The notes under the pieces were generated by a model that was given only the letters and a program-made list of their open reading frames with translations, did not search any database and was not told the DNA's origin. This document shows, piece after piece, positions 7,970-15,783 of a stretch of DNA of 60,308 nt. Positions within the stretch are counted from its first letter, which is position 1. Every line of letters starts with the position of its first letter. The position numbers and the translations under genes were made by a program. Origin of the DNA: Photobacterium pectinilyticum (GTDB lineage Bacteria; Pseudomonadota; Gammaproteobacteria; Enterobacterales; Vibrionaceae); the NCBI RefSeq assembly GCF_024357955.1, contig NZ_JANEYT010000031.1, positions 1 to 60,308 of the forward strand, written 5' to 3'.

Positions 7970-8405
7970 AAAGAGTACAGCTCAAATATCCATCCTCATA
8001 ACTCCCTATAGTCACGTGAGTACCGTAACCAACTGACGGGAAGTTTTTAGGGAAAGGAACACTGTCGTCATATTGGCTGTCAACATGAGAGTCAAACTCC
8101 AGATCACCTTCCAAGTCATAACCTTCATAACGAAGCGTCATAGAGCCAACCCTCTCATAATCAACATATACATTGAGCACTTGACCGTAATAAAATTTAC
8201 CGCCTGGCGCGGCCTCAAAAGAAACATCAAATTTTTTCCGATCATCCCGTGCCTCAAACCTTGCATCCATACTGGTATCGTAAGCACCGCGTTTTTCGCA
8301 TTCAATTCTCTTTCTGTCTTCATCTTTCGCAATACTACTGCCAGAGAATGCAATCAAACTTACTATGCCCACTACTGTTAATGCATCTTGAATACCATTT
8401 TTCAT
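7968..8405 (-). CDS. Exported protein of unknown function
   Basis: 145 residues with a likely signal peptide (hydrophobic segment LTVVGIVSLIAFSGSSIAKD, cleavage probably near residue 26). The mature part is acidic and Tyr-rich with a pair of Cys (IECEKRG near the start and YLSCTL at the end) that could form a disulfide. No family is recognised. It converges on the lipoprotein gene, its stop codon touching the last bases of that gene's terminator. Signal peptide and codon use support a real gene. Confidence 0.6.
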   Translation of the reverse strand: MKNGIQDALTVVGIVSLIAFSGSSIAKDEDRKRIECEKRGAYDTSMDARFEARDDRKKFDVSFEAAPGGKFYYGQVLNVYVDYERVGSMTLRYEGYDLEGDLEFDSHVDSQYDDSVPFPKNFPSVGYGTHVTIGSYEDGYLSCTL

Positions 8406-8501
8406 GTTTTCACCTAATCAAGTTGATTCAATCAGACATGCCACTGCCTTTCCAAGCGGTACTTCAACATCCTTATTTCACGGGTAAGAGACAGATGTCT
8501 A

Positions 8502-8581
8502 ATTATTGTTCCATGTCGATAGTGAGAAAATTTGAATACCAAATCCGCTCTATGCTTACAGCAAACCTATGGAACAATAAT
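8502..8581. repeat. Perfect 13-bp inverted repeat upstream of the ECF sigma gene
   Basis: ATTATTGTTCCAT (8502-8514) and its exact reverse complement ATGGAACAATAAT (8569-8581) bracket 54 bases. They lie in the divergent gap between the exported-protein gene and the sigma-factor gene, where both promoters must be. They could be an operator pair or the ends of a miniature element. Confidence 0.6.
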
Positions 8582-8604
8582 CACGCTTAGAGCCTCTTAT
8601 AAAC

Positions 8605-9147
8605 ATGAGTAGACACTCTCAATCACAGCATGACTATAACCAGCTTGTGGATCTGTATTATGCAAAGCTATACCGCTTTGCTTTCAGCCTGACGAATTCA
8701 CAAGCCGATGCCAGTGATCTTACCCAGCAGACATTTTGTATTTGGTTAGAGAAAGGACACCAGTTACGCGATCCTGAGAAGGTAAAAACGTGGCTGTTTA
8801 CAACACTGTACAGGGAGTTCCTGCATGTAAAGCGGAAGTTAAGTGTGATGACAAGTGATGAAGGTATTGCCGAAGACGTAGCAGAAGAGCTGGAATGCCA
8901 TGATAATCAGTGCATTGACCCAAATAAGGCTCTCGCTGCTATTGCGAGTTTGACTGAGTTTTACCGCACTCCTTTAATCTTGTTGTATATGCGGGAGCAC
9001 TCATACCAAGAGATTGCAGATATTATTGGCGTTCCAATAGGCACAGTTAAATCTAGAGTATCAAGAGGTAAAGCAATGTTATACAAGATCATTGAATCAG
9101 ATTTAACCGACTTCGACGATAGCTTGGAGCAAGTAGGAGCAGAGTAA
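8605..9147 (+). CDS. ECF-type RNA polymerase sigma factor
   Basis: 180 residues with the two-domain layout of extracytoplasmic-function sigma factors. Region 2 spans about residues 15-80 (LYRFAFSLTNSQADASDLTQ, WLF core). Region 4 spans about 115-165 with the helix-turn-helix SYQEIADIIGVPIGTVKSRV. It should direct RNA polymerase to a small stress regulon. The stop codon overlaps the next start (TAATG), so it is translationally coupled to the probable anti-sigma gene. No strong Shine-Dalgarno precedes ATG 8605. The regulon is unknown; the nearby copper-chaperone and envelope genes are candidates only by proximity. Confidence 0.85.
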   Translation: MSRHSQSQHDYNQLVDLYYAKLYRFAFSLTNSQADASDLTQQTFCIWLEKGHQLRDPEKVKTWLFTTLYREFLHVKRKLSVMTSDEGIAEDVAEELECHDNQCIDPNKALAAIASLTEFYRTPLILLYMREHSYQEIADIIGVPIGTVKSRVSRGKAMLYKIIESDLTDFDDSLEQVGAE

Positions 9148-9884
9148 TGGACAGCAATACAATCAAGTCGATATTACGACTTTATCGTCCTGATATTGAT
9201 GAAGAAACCAAGCCTATCACGGAAGCTCTAATCCAAGTAGAGAGCAACCCTGAACTTAAAGTATGGTACAGAAAACACTTAGAAAACGAAGATGCTATCA
9301 GTGCTCAGTTTGATGACATTGCTATTCCCATTCATCTAAAAGAGCAACTTAAGAAGCAATACGAACCCAAAAGCACGACGTCAAAACACAGCTCTTGGTT
9401 GGCACCGCTGGCGCTAGCAGCTTCAATGTTGCTGGTAGTGTTATCATGGTTTAACTTCTCGACAATAGACAAACCCAGCTTTGCACACTTCCAGCAAGAC
9501 ATGATCACCTTTGCTACCCAACCTTATGAAATGGATATAGTGGTGGAAGACCTTGATTTAATTAACAAGGGGTTTGCTAAAGCAGGATGGCCAACTCACT
9601 ATATCACTCCCGAACCACTTAATAATTTGCATGCCTTGGGCGGGGTCACACAGCAATGGGAAAATGAAAAAGTGTCTATTGTTTGCTTAGAGGACGAGGC
9701 CGGTAAATATATTTGGTTATTTATCACTAAATTCAGTGCTTTTGGTGAAAATCAAGCAGTGGTTTTGAACGCAATGCTGGTTAGTGAAAAACCACTCCTC
9801 ACCCATGCAGCATGGCAAGATCAGAATTTTATCTATTATATGTTAGCTGAAGGTGATATTGAGTTTATCAAAAGCTATTTATAA
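9147..9884 (+). CDS. Probable membrane anti-sigma factor
   Basis: 245 residues: a cytoplasmic N-terminal part of about 85 residues, one membrane helix (about 88-106, SWLAPLALAASMLLVVLSWF) and a periplasmic C-terminal domain of about 135 residues. This topology, and the one-base overlap with the upstream ECF sigma gene, indicate the cognate anti-sigma. No zinc-binding HxxxCxxC (ZAS) motif is visible in the N-terminal part, so it is not a ZAS-type protein; it may belong to the DUF3379-like group seen in vibrios (uncertain). The periplasmic domain would be the signal sensor. Confidence 0.65.
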   Translation: MDSNTIKSILRLYRPDIDEETKPITEALIQVESNPELKVWYRKHLENEDAISAQFDDIAIPIHLKEQLKKQYEPKSTTSKHSSWLAPLALAASMLLVVLSWFNFSTIDKPSFAHFQQDMITFATQPYEMDIVVEDLDLINKGFAKAGWPTHYITPEPLNNLHALGGVTQQWENEKVSIVCLEDEAGKYIWLFITKFSAFGENQAVVLNAMLVSEKPLLTHAAWQDQNFIYYMLAEGDIEFIKSYL

Positions 9885-10044
9885 TGGGCGTATACTCAAA
9901 TCTATCACTTTAGTAGGCCCACCAATTCTCTTATTCGCAGCCGTGCCATCGCCAGATAACATTCTGTCATGGTACTTTGATCTCAATAAGTCTACATACA
10001 CACAACAAAAACAATTACATGCTTGATATTGCCTGCTAGTATTC

Positions 10045-10527
10045 ATGCATCAAAACAATAACAAATACCGTTTCATGCCGACCAATATTCCATTGTCCGA
10101 TTACTCTTTGACCAGCCCAAACAACACAAGTCGAAAATGGACCAGTTTATTGGTGGTTGCTGCCCTTATCGCATCATCTCTACTCTCTTCCGTTGTTGTT
10201 CTCAATCCACATTACTTTGAGAAGCAAAGCGGTTGGCTTACCGGTGAAAAAATCCTGATTTGTACATCAGCGGGATTACGCTGGGTCTCGGTCTCTGCCC
10301 TTGAACGAAAAAACAAACACCAGCACAGCGATGATCACCAAAACTACAATTCACACTGCCCTACCTTCAAACTTCACGATAGTAGGAGCTTATCTTTCAA
10401 TGGTAGCTACACGCTTGTTCACGACATTCAATTTGTAGTGCACCTTGCTGATTATCAATCACAACAAAAACAGATTACTGACCGGCTATACCTGATCGCG
10501 CCCAAACATTCTCCACCATTATCTTGA
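10045..10527 (+). CDS. DUF2946-like single-pass membrane protein
   Basis: 160 residues with one hydrophobic segment (about 32-52, TSLLVVAALIASSLLSSVVV) and the motif ILICTSAGLRWVSV about residues 70-83, which resembles the conserved ICTxxGxxW signature of DUF2946 proteins. A His-rich patch (KNKHQHSDDHQNYNSH) follows and could bind metal. DUF2946 genes often neighbour copper-handling genes, and the next gene is a PCu(A)C-type copper chaperone 63 bases downstream on the same strand. A role in periplasmic copper handling is inference. Confidence 0.55.
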   Translation: MHQNNNKYRFMPTNIPLSDYSLTSPNNTSRKWTSLLVVAALIASSLLSSVVVLNPHYFEKQSGWLTGEKILICTSAGLRWVSVSALERKNKHQHSDDHQNYNSHCPTFKLHDSRSLSFNGSYTLVHDIQFVVHLADYQSQQKQITDRLYLIAPKHSPPLS

Positions 10528-10590
10528 GTCAGCACTTAAGACAAAATAAATTAAAAAATTTAACTGGCATGACACCAATTGGAGAACATA

Positions 10591-11082
10591 ATGAAAACTA
10601 TAAAAAGCATTCTACTAGGAAGCCTATTCGCACTTACCAGCTCAGCCTATGCCCATGAATACAAAGCAGGCGATTTATATATTGACCACCCTTGGTCAAA
10701 ACAAGTACCGCCAACTTCACAGGTTGCCGCGGCTTTTTTCAATATTATGAACCACAGCAACAACGGCGACGAACTGATCAGTGCTTCGTCCCCTATCGCA
10801 GGGAAAACCGAACTGCATGCACATATGCATGAAGACGGCATGATGAAAATGCGTGAAGTAGAAAAAATAGATATCCCTGCCAATGATTCACAAGCTCTTA
10901 AACCGGGCGGCTATCACATTATGTTTTTTAACCTAAAAGAAGTACCACAATTGGGTGAAAGCTTCCCATTAACCCTGAACTTCAAACATGCTGGAACCGT
11001 TAAGGTTGAAGTCAAAGTAGAAGAAGCAACCTATATGCCAGAGGACATGAAAGAAGAAATGATGGATCACAGCAAACACTAA
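10591..11082 (+). CDS. PCu(A)C-type periplasmic copper chaperone
   Basis: 163 residues with a signal peptide (MKTIKSILLGSLFALTSSAYA, cleaved before HEYKAGD when counted from ATG 10591). The mature domain is the cupredoxin-like PCu(A)C fold: HPWSKQVPPTSQVAAAFF near the start, then the copper ligands in the H(M)xnM-type arrangement (ELHAHMHEDGMMKMREV) and the C-terminal GGYHIMFFNL motif. A Met/His-rich tail (MKEEMMDHSKH) may add metal sites. The family delivers Cu(I) to cytochrome oxidase or buffers periplasmic copper. ATG 10591 was chosen because GGAG lies 7 bases upstream; the longer frame starts on TTG inside this Shine-Dalgarno. Confidence 0.85.
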   Translation: MKTIKSILLGSLFALTSSAYAHEYKAGDLYIDHPWSKQVPPTSQVAAAFFNIMNHSNNGDELISASSPIAGKTELHAHMHEDGMMKMREVEKIDIPANDSQALKPGGYHIMFFNLKEVPQLGESFPLTLNFKHAGTVKVEVKVEEATYMPEDMKEEMMDHSKH

Positions 11083-11095
11083 ATGAGCATCAATT

Positions 11096-11122
11096 GGTGC
11101 AAGCTAACCCATGGCTTGCACC
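11096..11122 (+). terminator. Hairpin after the copper chaperone gene
   Basis: Perfect 9-bp stem GGTGCAAGC / GCTTGCACC with a 9-base loop, 14 bases after the stop codon. There is no clear T tract, so termination would be weak or Rho-assisted. Confidence 0.5.
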
Positions 11123-11169
11123 CTTCCCTATCAGTTACTAACACTTACATTTCTTTTAACGACAACCTA

Positions 11170-11197
11170 TAGTCAGACTGAAATCGTTACGTATAAT
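11170..11197 (+). promoter_or_regulatory. Sigma-70 promoter of the riboswitch-controlled exchanger gene
   Basis: Consensus -10 TATAAT at 11192-11197, with a weak -35 (TAGTCA, 11170-11175) 16 bases upstream. Transcription would start near 11204, exactly before the first helix of the riboswitch. Confidence 0.65.
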
Positions 11198-11203
11198 ACG
11201 CCT

Positions 11204-11379
11204 CAGTTTGAGGGAGTAGCTATTTTGCACTTTATGCAAAAGGTTACGTCAACATATTTGGCAACATGCCATGGCGTAACCAGTTACCAATATTTCAGGT
11301 AGCCCAGCGAGACTCGGACAATCACACACCAAATGCGAGGGCTAGGTGTGGGGTTGTTCGTGTTTTTTATAGCCCTCGC
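11204..11379 (+). ncRNA. yybP-ykoY (Mn2+) riboswitch with expression platform
   Basis: The leader has the conserved GGGAGTAGC (11212-11220) and GTCAACATA (11248-11256) segments of the yybP-ykoY class. Helix P1 forms from GTTTGAG (11206-11212) and CTCGGAC (11313-11319). A hairpin TTTTGCA/TGCAAAA follows the 5' consensus, and a third helix GGTTACG (11242-11248) / CGTAACC (11274-11280) contains an inner TGGCA/TGCCA. The 3' strand of P1 overlaps the left arm of a long terminator (11315-11330 pairs with 11345-11360, then six T residues at 11363-11368). P1 and terminator are therefore mutually exclusive, as expected of a metal-ON switch. The terminator loop can also pair with 11370-11379. Confidence 0.85.
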
Positions 11380-11393
11380 CTCTAGTAAGACTA

Positions 11394-12383
11394 ATGAACG
11401 CTTTTCTTCTAGCACTTTCTGCATTAACTCTTGGCTTTGTGTTCCTATCCTTTAGTGCAGATAGGCTTATCGCATCATCCGCCACCTTTGCCAAGCACTG
11501 TAATATATCCATTGCCTTTATCGGTATGACTGTAGTTGCCTTTGGTACTTCCGCACCAGAACTATTAGTCTCAGCGACTGCAGCTATCAATGGTGCAGGC
11601 GAGCTATCAGTAGGGAATGGACTAGGTTCGAACATCATCAATATTGGCCTAGTAATATCGGTTTGTATTCTGTTTAAACCCTTATTTGTCCATTCTCGTT
11701 TCATCCGGCGTGAGTACCCTATACTGGCCATTACAATGATGCTGTCGTGCTTATTAATGTTGAATGGAAAACTCGCCATAGTTGAAGGTGCGATCCTCCT
11801 TTCTGGCCTTCTGGTGTATTGCCTGTATCTCGCCTATTCAGTAAAGCATGAGCATTCAGAACCTGAAGAGTTAGATTTCCTCAACATTTCAAAAGCCCGA
11901 GCGGCTCTTGAATCTATCATCATGCTTGTTATTTTACTTACATCATCAAAGCTGATGGTGTGGGGAGCCGTTGAATTGGCTGTCATTGCCGGAATTAGCG
12001 AACTGACAATTGGCTTAACTGTCATTGCATTTGGCACTAGCTTACCTGAACTCGCCGCCGCTCTTGCAGCTGTGAAGCGGGGAATGCATGACATCGCTTT
12101 TGCAACCGTCATCGGCTCAAATATTTTTAATCTCTTAGGTGTCATTGCTTTCCCTGCCCTTATTGATGATGGTTTGACACTGCCTCCGCAAATTTTAAGC
12201 CGAGACTTACCGGTGATGGCACTGCTTACAGCCGTGCTGGGTGGGATGTTAATGTTTGCAGTAGCAAAACAACGCTTCACTAGTAATACGACGGCTAGTT
12301 ATCAAGTCAGCCGAGTGGGTGGTGGATTACTATTGATCATCTTCATTACTTATATGTGGTATATCGCCAGTTCAATCGTGTAA
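11394..12383 (+). CDS. CaCA-family Ca2+/cation:Na+ antiporter (YrbG-like)
   Basis: 329-residue integral membrane protein with the two inverted alpha repeats of the Ca2+/cation antiporter superfamily: VVAFGTSAPELLVSATAA with GLGSNIINIGLV (about residues 45-85), and VIAFGTSLPELAAALAA with VIGSNIFNLLGV (about 207-250). The paired Glu of GTSxPEL are the ion ligands. About ten membrane segments are evident. YrbG-type proteins exchange cytosolic Ca2+ for Na+ or H+. Here the gene sits 14 bases behind a yybP-ykoY manganese riboswitch with a terminator platform, so the physiological substrate may be Mn2+ or both ions. Shine-Dalgarno is weak. Single gene; a 10-bp inverted repeat with a long loop (12393-12449) follows. 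Confidence 0.85.
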   Translation: MNAFLLALSALTLGFVFLSFSADRLIASSATFAKHCNISIAFIGMTVVAFGTSAPELLVSATAAINGAGELSVGNGLGSNIINIGLVISVCILFKPLFVHSRFIRREYPILAITMMLSCLLMLNGKLAIVEGAILLSGLLVYCLYLAYSVKHEHSEPEELDFLNISKARAALESIIMLVILLTSSKLMVWGAVELAVIAGISELTIGLTVIAFGTSLPELAAALAAVKRGMHDIAFATVIGSNIFNLLGVIAFPALIDDGLTLPPQILSRDLPVMALLTAVLGGMLMFAVAKQRFTSNTTASYQVSRVGGGLLLIIFITYMWYIASSIV

Positions 12384-12653
12384 CTATTTACCGGCATAAC
12401 CGCGCTAGTGGCAAGGCATTGATATATAAAATGAACATCCGGTTATGCCACTACTTTCTACTTGGCTCTTTTGCTATGACATAAATTATTTATTCATATT
12501 CGCTCACCATTTACACTGTAAAGGTGGCCAATGCGCTTGATCTACCTCGTGCTAATGTAAGCCATTTCCTGCTTGATTGGTCTGATGAGTTATTAAATAA
12601 TGATTTAACAACACAAAGATAATATCGCTTTTCATCCATATAGGGATATCAAG

Positions 12654-13403
12654 ATGAAACTGCACCAAGTTGATGGCTACATCCAGTCGATATATCTGGT
12701 CGAATACCGCTATGGCCTACTCTTGCTCGATGGTTGCTGCCGCGCTGACATCCCTATCCTGCTCAAATTCATTTCCGACAACTTGAACCGCCCAATTAAA
12801 GACCTCAAATTGGTCGTTGTCACCCACATGCACCCCGATCATGCAGGCGCAGCCCATCGGCTGCGCAAAATGACAGGATGCAAAATCGCTGCGGCTAATG
12901 TGCAAGGACAATGGTATCAAGGGATTGATGGTGTACTGATGCACTGGACTGATTTATTACTAGCCAATTGGGTGGCTAGAAGAATGAAAAAGCCACGCCA
13001 GAATTTATGGTATAACGCAAAATTGAAACCCGATTTCCTGTTGGATGATCAAGAACCTTTGCCCGGTTTCCCCGAGTGGCAGGCCTTATTGACACAGGGC
13101 CATACCGACCGTGACTTATCGCTCTATCATCCGAACTCCGGCCAAGTTTATATTGCAGATTTAATGGTAAAAGTAAAAGGGCGCTACATCCCCCCCTTTC
13201 CTATTTTCTATCCAAAACGCTATCGGCAATCAATTAATAAGATCATCGCTTTATCACCCAACCGACTATTGCTCGCCCATGGTGGTGAAATAACCCCAAC
13301 AACAGAAGACTTCCAGCACCTGCTTGAGAAAGCACCCACTACACCAATCACACATTGGCGATCAGTAAAAACCAAGTTCAAACGTGCATTTTTTGCAACA
13401 TGA
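12654..13403 (+). CDS. MBL-fold metallo-hydrolase
   Basis: 249 residues. The metal-binding motif HMHPDHAGAAH (about residues 58-68) and downstream ligands (GHTDRDLSLY, then YIADLMVK and LLAHGGE) give the full zinc set of the metallo-beta-lactamase superfamily (glyoxalase II-like). The second half has a Pro/Lys-rich insert (KGRYIPPFPIFYPKRYRQ). The substrate cannot be predicted. ATG 12654 follows GGGATATCAAG. It stands alone between the exchanger gene and the convergent repeat-protein gene. Confidence 0.8.
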   Translation: MKLHQVDGYIQSIYLVEYRYGLLLLDGCCRADIPILLKFISDNLNRPIKDLKLVVVTHMHPDHAGAAHRLRKMTGCKIAAANVQGQWYQGIDGVLMHWTDLLLANWVARRMKKPRQNLWYNAKLKPDFLLDDQEPLPGFPEWQALLTQGHTDRDLSLYHPNSGQVYIADLMVKVKGRYIPPFPIFYPKRYRQSINKIIALSPNRLLLAHGGEITPTTEDFQHLLEKAPTTPITHWRSVKTKFKRAFFAT

Positions 13404-13526
13404 GTTACCAGCCACATTAAAGTGCTCCCGAAACAATCACCAGATCGCTCGGGATAAGTTAAGGCAGAAATTGAGGTCCTCTTGCCAAGCAATAACCAAC
13501 GTTAATCAGTTTGTTTTTATAAAACA

Positions 13527-13554
13527 AAGCCGAGTCATTGCAATGACTCGGCTT
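13527..13554 (-). terminator. Terminator shared by convergent genes
   Basis: Perfect 28-base palindrome with 14-bp arms (AAGCCGAGTCATTG and its complement). On the minus strand it is followed by the T-rich TTTGTTTTAT, so it best serves the repeat-protein gene; it may also stop the MBL gene. Confidence 0.8.
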
Positions 13555-13583
13555 AATATTGGCACCTCTATACAGATCAACGA

Positions 13584-15392
13584 CTACTGGTCGGTCAGGG
13601 TCGTCATCGTCACATTTTTATCAAACGCTATTTCGTCGATAGAGGCGGCTGCGTTAGGAATGGCGATACTGGTGAACGTATTTTTATAAAATGCCCGCTT
13701 GTCGATAAGAGTCACTGAGTCGGGAATCGTCACACTCCTTAATCCATTACTTGCAAACGCTTCGGGACCGATAGAAGTGACAGAGTCAGGGAACGTCACA
13801 CTGGTTAATGCATTTCTAGCAAACGCCGCCTCATCAATAGAAATGACGGAGTTGGGAAACGTCACATTAGTTAACGAATTTTTGTAAAATGCACTCTTAC
13901 CAATGCGGGTGACTGAATCAGGAATCGTCACACTTGATAATGCGTTTCTTGCAAATGTCCAATTGCCAAGCGAAGTAACTGAATCTGAGATTGTCACACT
14001 GGTTAGTGCGTTATCATAAAAAGCACTGCTTCCTATTGAGGTAACAGAATTGGGGATGGTTACATTGGTTAATGCATTTCTAGCAAACGCGTCGTCGCCG
14101 ATCAGCGTTATCGAGTCAAGAAGGGTTACCTTTGTTAGGATATTGCTAGCAAATGCCCCGTTGCCAATCGTGGTCACTGACTGAGGAATGGCTATACTGG
14201 TTAACGTATTGTCAAAAAAAGCCTTTTCACCAATAGAACTGACAGATTCAGACAGTATTAGATTCGTTAGCGCGTTTTTAGCAAACGCCTCATCGCCGAT
14301 AGAGATGATCGAGTTAGGTAGTGTCACACTTGTTAGTGCGTTGTCGTAGAATGCCTGGTCGCCTATATGGGCCACTGAGTCAGGGATGGTCACATGCGTT
14401 AGTGTATTTCCATAAAACGCCTTATCGCTAATGGAGGTAACAGATTTAGGGATGACTACACTGGTTAAAGCATTACCATAAAACGATTGCTGTCCTATAG
14501 CGGTGACTGAATCAGGGATATCCACACTGGTTAATGCGTTATCAGCAAACGCCTTGTCACCAATCGTAGTGATAGCATCAAGGATTGTGACACTCGTTAA
14601 AGCATTCTCATAAAATGCTCCTTTACCAATAGATGTCACTGATTGTGGGATTATCAACGACGTTAATTCGTTACCATAAAACGCGAAGTCACCAATAGTG
14701 GAGAGAGAGTCCGAGAGTGTCAGGTTCGTTATTCCATTACTAGAAAATGCAGATTTTCCAATAGTGGTCACAGAATTTGGAATGATTAGCTCTGTAATTG
14801 TATTTCTATTAAATGCACTCATCCCGATAGAAATAACAGAATCGGGGATTGTCACACTCGTCAATGCGTTACTAGCAAACGCTTCCATGTCGATATACTT
14901 AACAGAATTAGGGATAGTTACACTGGTTAATGCGTTACTAACAAAAAGACCACTACTAATGGTGGTTAATTTATTTGAGATCTTCACCTCTGTTAAGGCG
15001 TTTCTTAAAAATGCGCCTGAACCTATAGAGGTGATGGAATCCGGAAGAATGAGGTTAGTTAGTTCATTTCCTGCAAAAGCCCACTGATCGATGTAAGTGA
15101 CGGAGTCAGGAATCGTCACACTTCTTAAGGCTTTATCAGCGAATCCACTTGCACCAATAGACACGACAGGAACGCCGTCAAAGTTGTCTGGAATAATGAT
15201 ATGTTTATAACGAGAATTATATGCCTGAATTGTTCCTGTTTCTTCATCGAAATCAACATCATTTAACGTGAGTACTGTTTCTTGTATTTTTTGTTCGCTT
15301 AATTCCAATGTGTTATTTTGTTCTTGCTTGCAGCCTGTGCTTATTAAAAGCAACATTGCACACACAATAAATCCGGTAATATTTTTTTTCAT
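13584..15392 (-). CDS. BspA-type leucine-rich-repeat lipoprotein
   Basis: 602 residues. The signal peptide ends in the lipobox ISTGC (Cys about residue 21), so the protein should be lipid-anchored. From about residue 90 to the end it consists of some 22-23 tandem repeats of 22 residues, consensus LTSVTIPDSVTSIGxxAFxxN, the LRR_5/BspA-like type. Such proteins act at the cell surface in adhesion or binding to host or matrix in other bacteria; that role here is inference. The DNA shows the matching 66-bp periodicity, prone to unequal recombination. The C-terminal repeat is degenerate (FTSIAIPNAAASIDEIAFDK). There is no C-terminal anchor. ATG 15392 has AAGAGA upstream. Confidence 0.88.
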   Translation of the reverse strand: MKKNITGFIVCAMLLLISTGCKQEQNNTLELSEQKIQETVLTLNDVDFDEETGTIQAYNSRYKHIIIPDNFDGVPVVSIGASGFADKALRSVTIPDSVTYIDQWAFAGNELTNLILPDSITSIGSGAFLRNALTEVKISNKLTTISSGLFVSNALTSVTIPNSVKYIDMEAFASNALTSVTIPDSVISIGMSAFNRNTITELIIPNSVTTIGKSAFSSNGITNLTLSDSLSTIGDFAFYGNELTSLIIPQSVTSIGKGAFYENALTSVTILDAITTIGDKAFADNALTSVDIPDSVTAIGQQSFYGNALTSVVIPKSVTSISDKAFYGNTLTHVTIPDSVAHIGDQAFYDNALTSVTLPNSIISIGDEAFAKNALTNLILSESVSSIGEKAFFDNTLTSIAIPQSVTTIGNGAFASNILTKVTLLDSITLIGDDAFARNALTNVTIPNSVTSIGSSAFYDNALTSVTISDSVTSLGNWTFARNALSSVTIPDSVTRIGKSAFYKNSLTNVTFPNSVISIDEAAFARNALTSVTFPDSVTSIGPEAFASNGLRSVTIPDSVTLIDKRAFYKNTFTSIAIPNAAASIDEIAFDKNVTMTTLTDQ

Positions 15393-15783
15393 TATTCTCT
15401 TACTCGCAGAAATAGACTTTCATACTTTTTTTAAAATTTATCTCAGTTTTTAATTTAGGTGTCTTATTTTTCTGTAGAGTAAACCCTTCGAAAGCAGTTC
15501 CAACCAGGTTGCATGCGACATTACGCCACTCCACATTTATTAACTTACCACTAACTTAATTAACCAAAGTTTCGCATGATAACCTGAGAGCAAATAACTT
15601 AGATGCTGTTTTTGTGGATGTCGATGCTTTTTATCAGGAACTTTGACTTCCTTGCCAATATATTACTCCGTTATCCACCAATACGCAGCAGTTATCAGCA
15701 TGTCGAAATGAGTTAGTAAGCTTCGCTTATTTGGAAACTCTGAATTAGCACTAACATAATCACCATTAGGTCATGGCTCAGTA
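15393..15783. other. Intergenic stretch without a supported feature
   Basis: AT-rich, between the 5' end of the repeat-lipoprotein gene and the 3' end of the acyltransferase gene, both minus strand. It should hold the lipoprotein promoter. No ORF or convincing structure seen. Confidence 0.4.

Noticed and set aside
11111..11302. Small plus-strand gene between the copper chaperone and the exchanger
   Set aside because: No ribosome site, and the stretch is occupied by the promoter and conserved folds of the riboswitch.
13584..15392. Plus-strand open frames opposite the LRR gene (for example 13699-13887 and 14698-15087)
   Set aside because: They mirror the 66-bp repeat on the other strand; the minus frame has the signal peptide, lipobox and LRR consensus.
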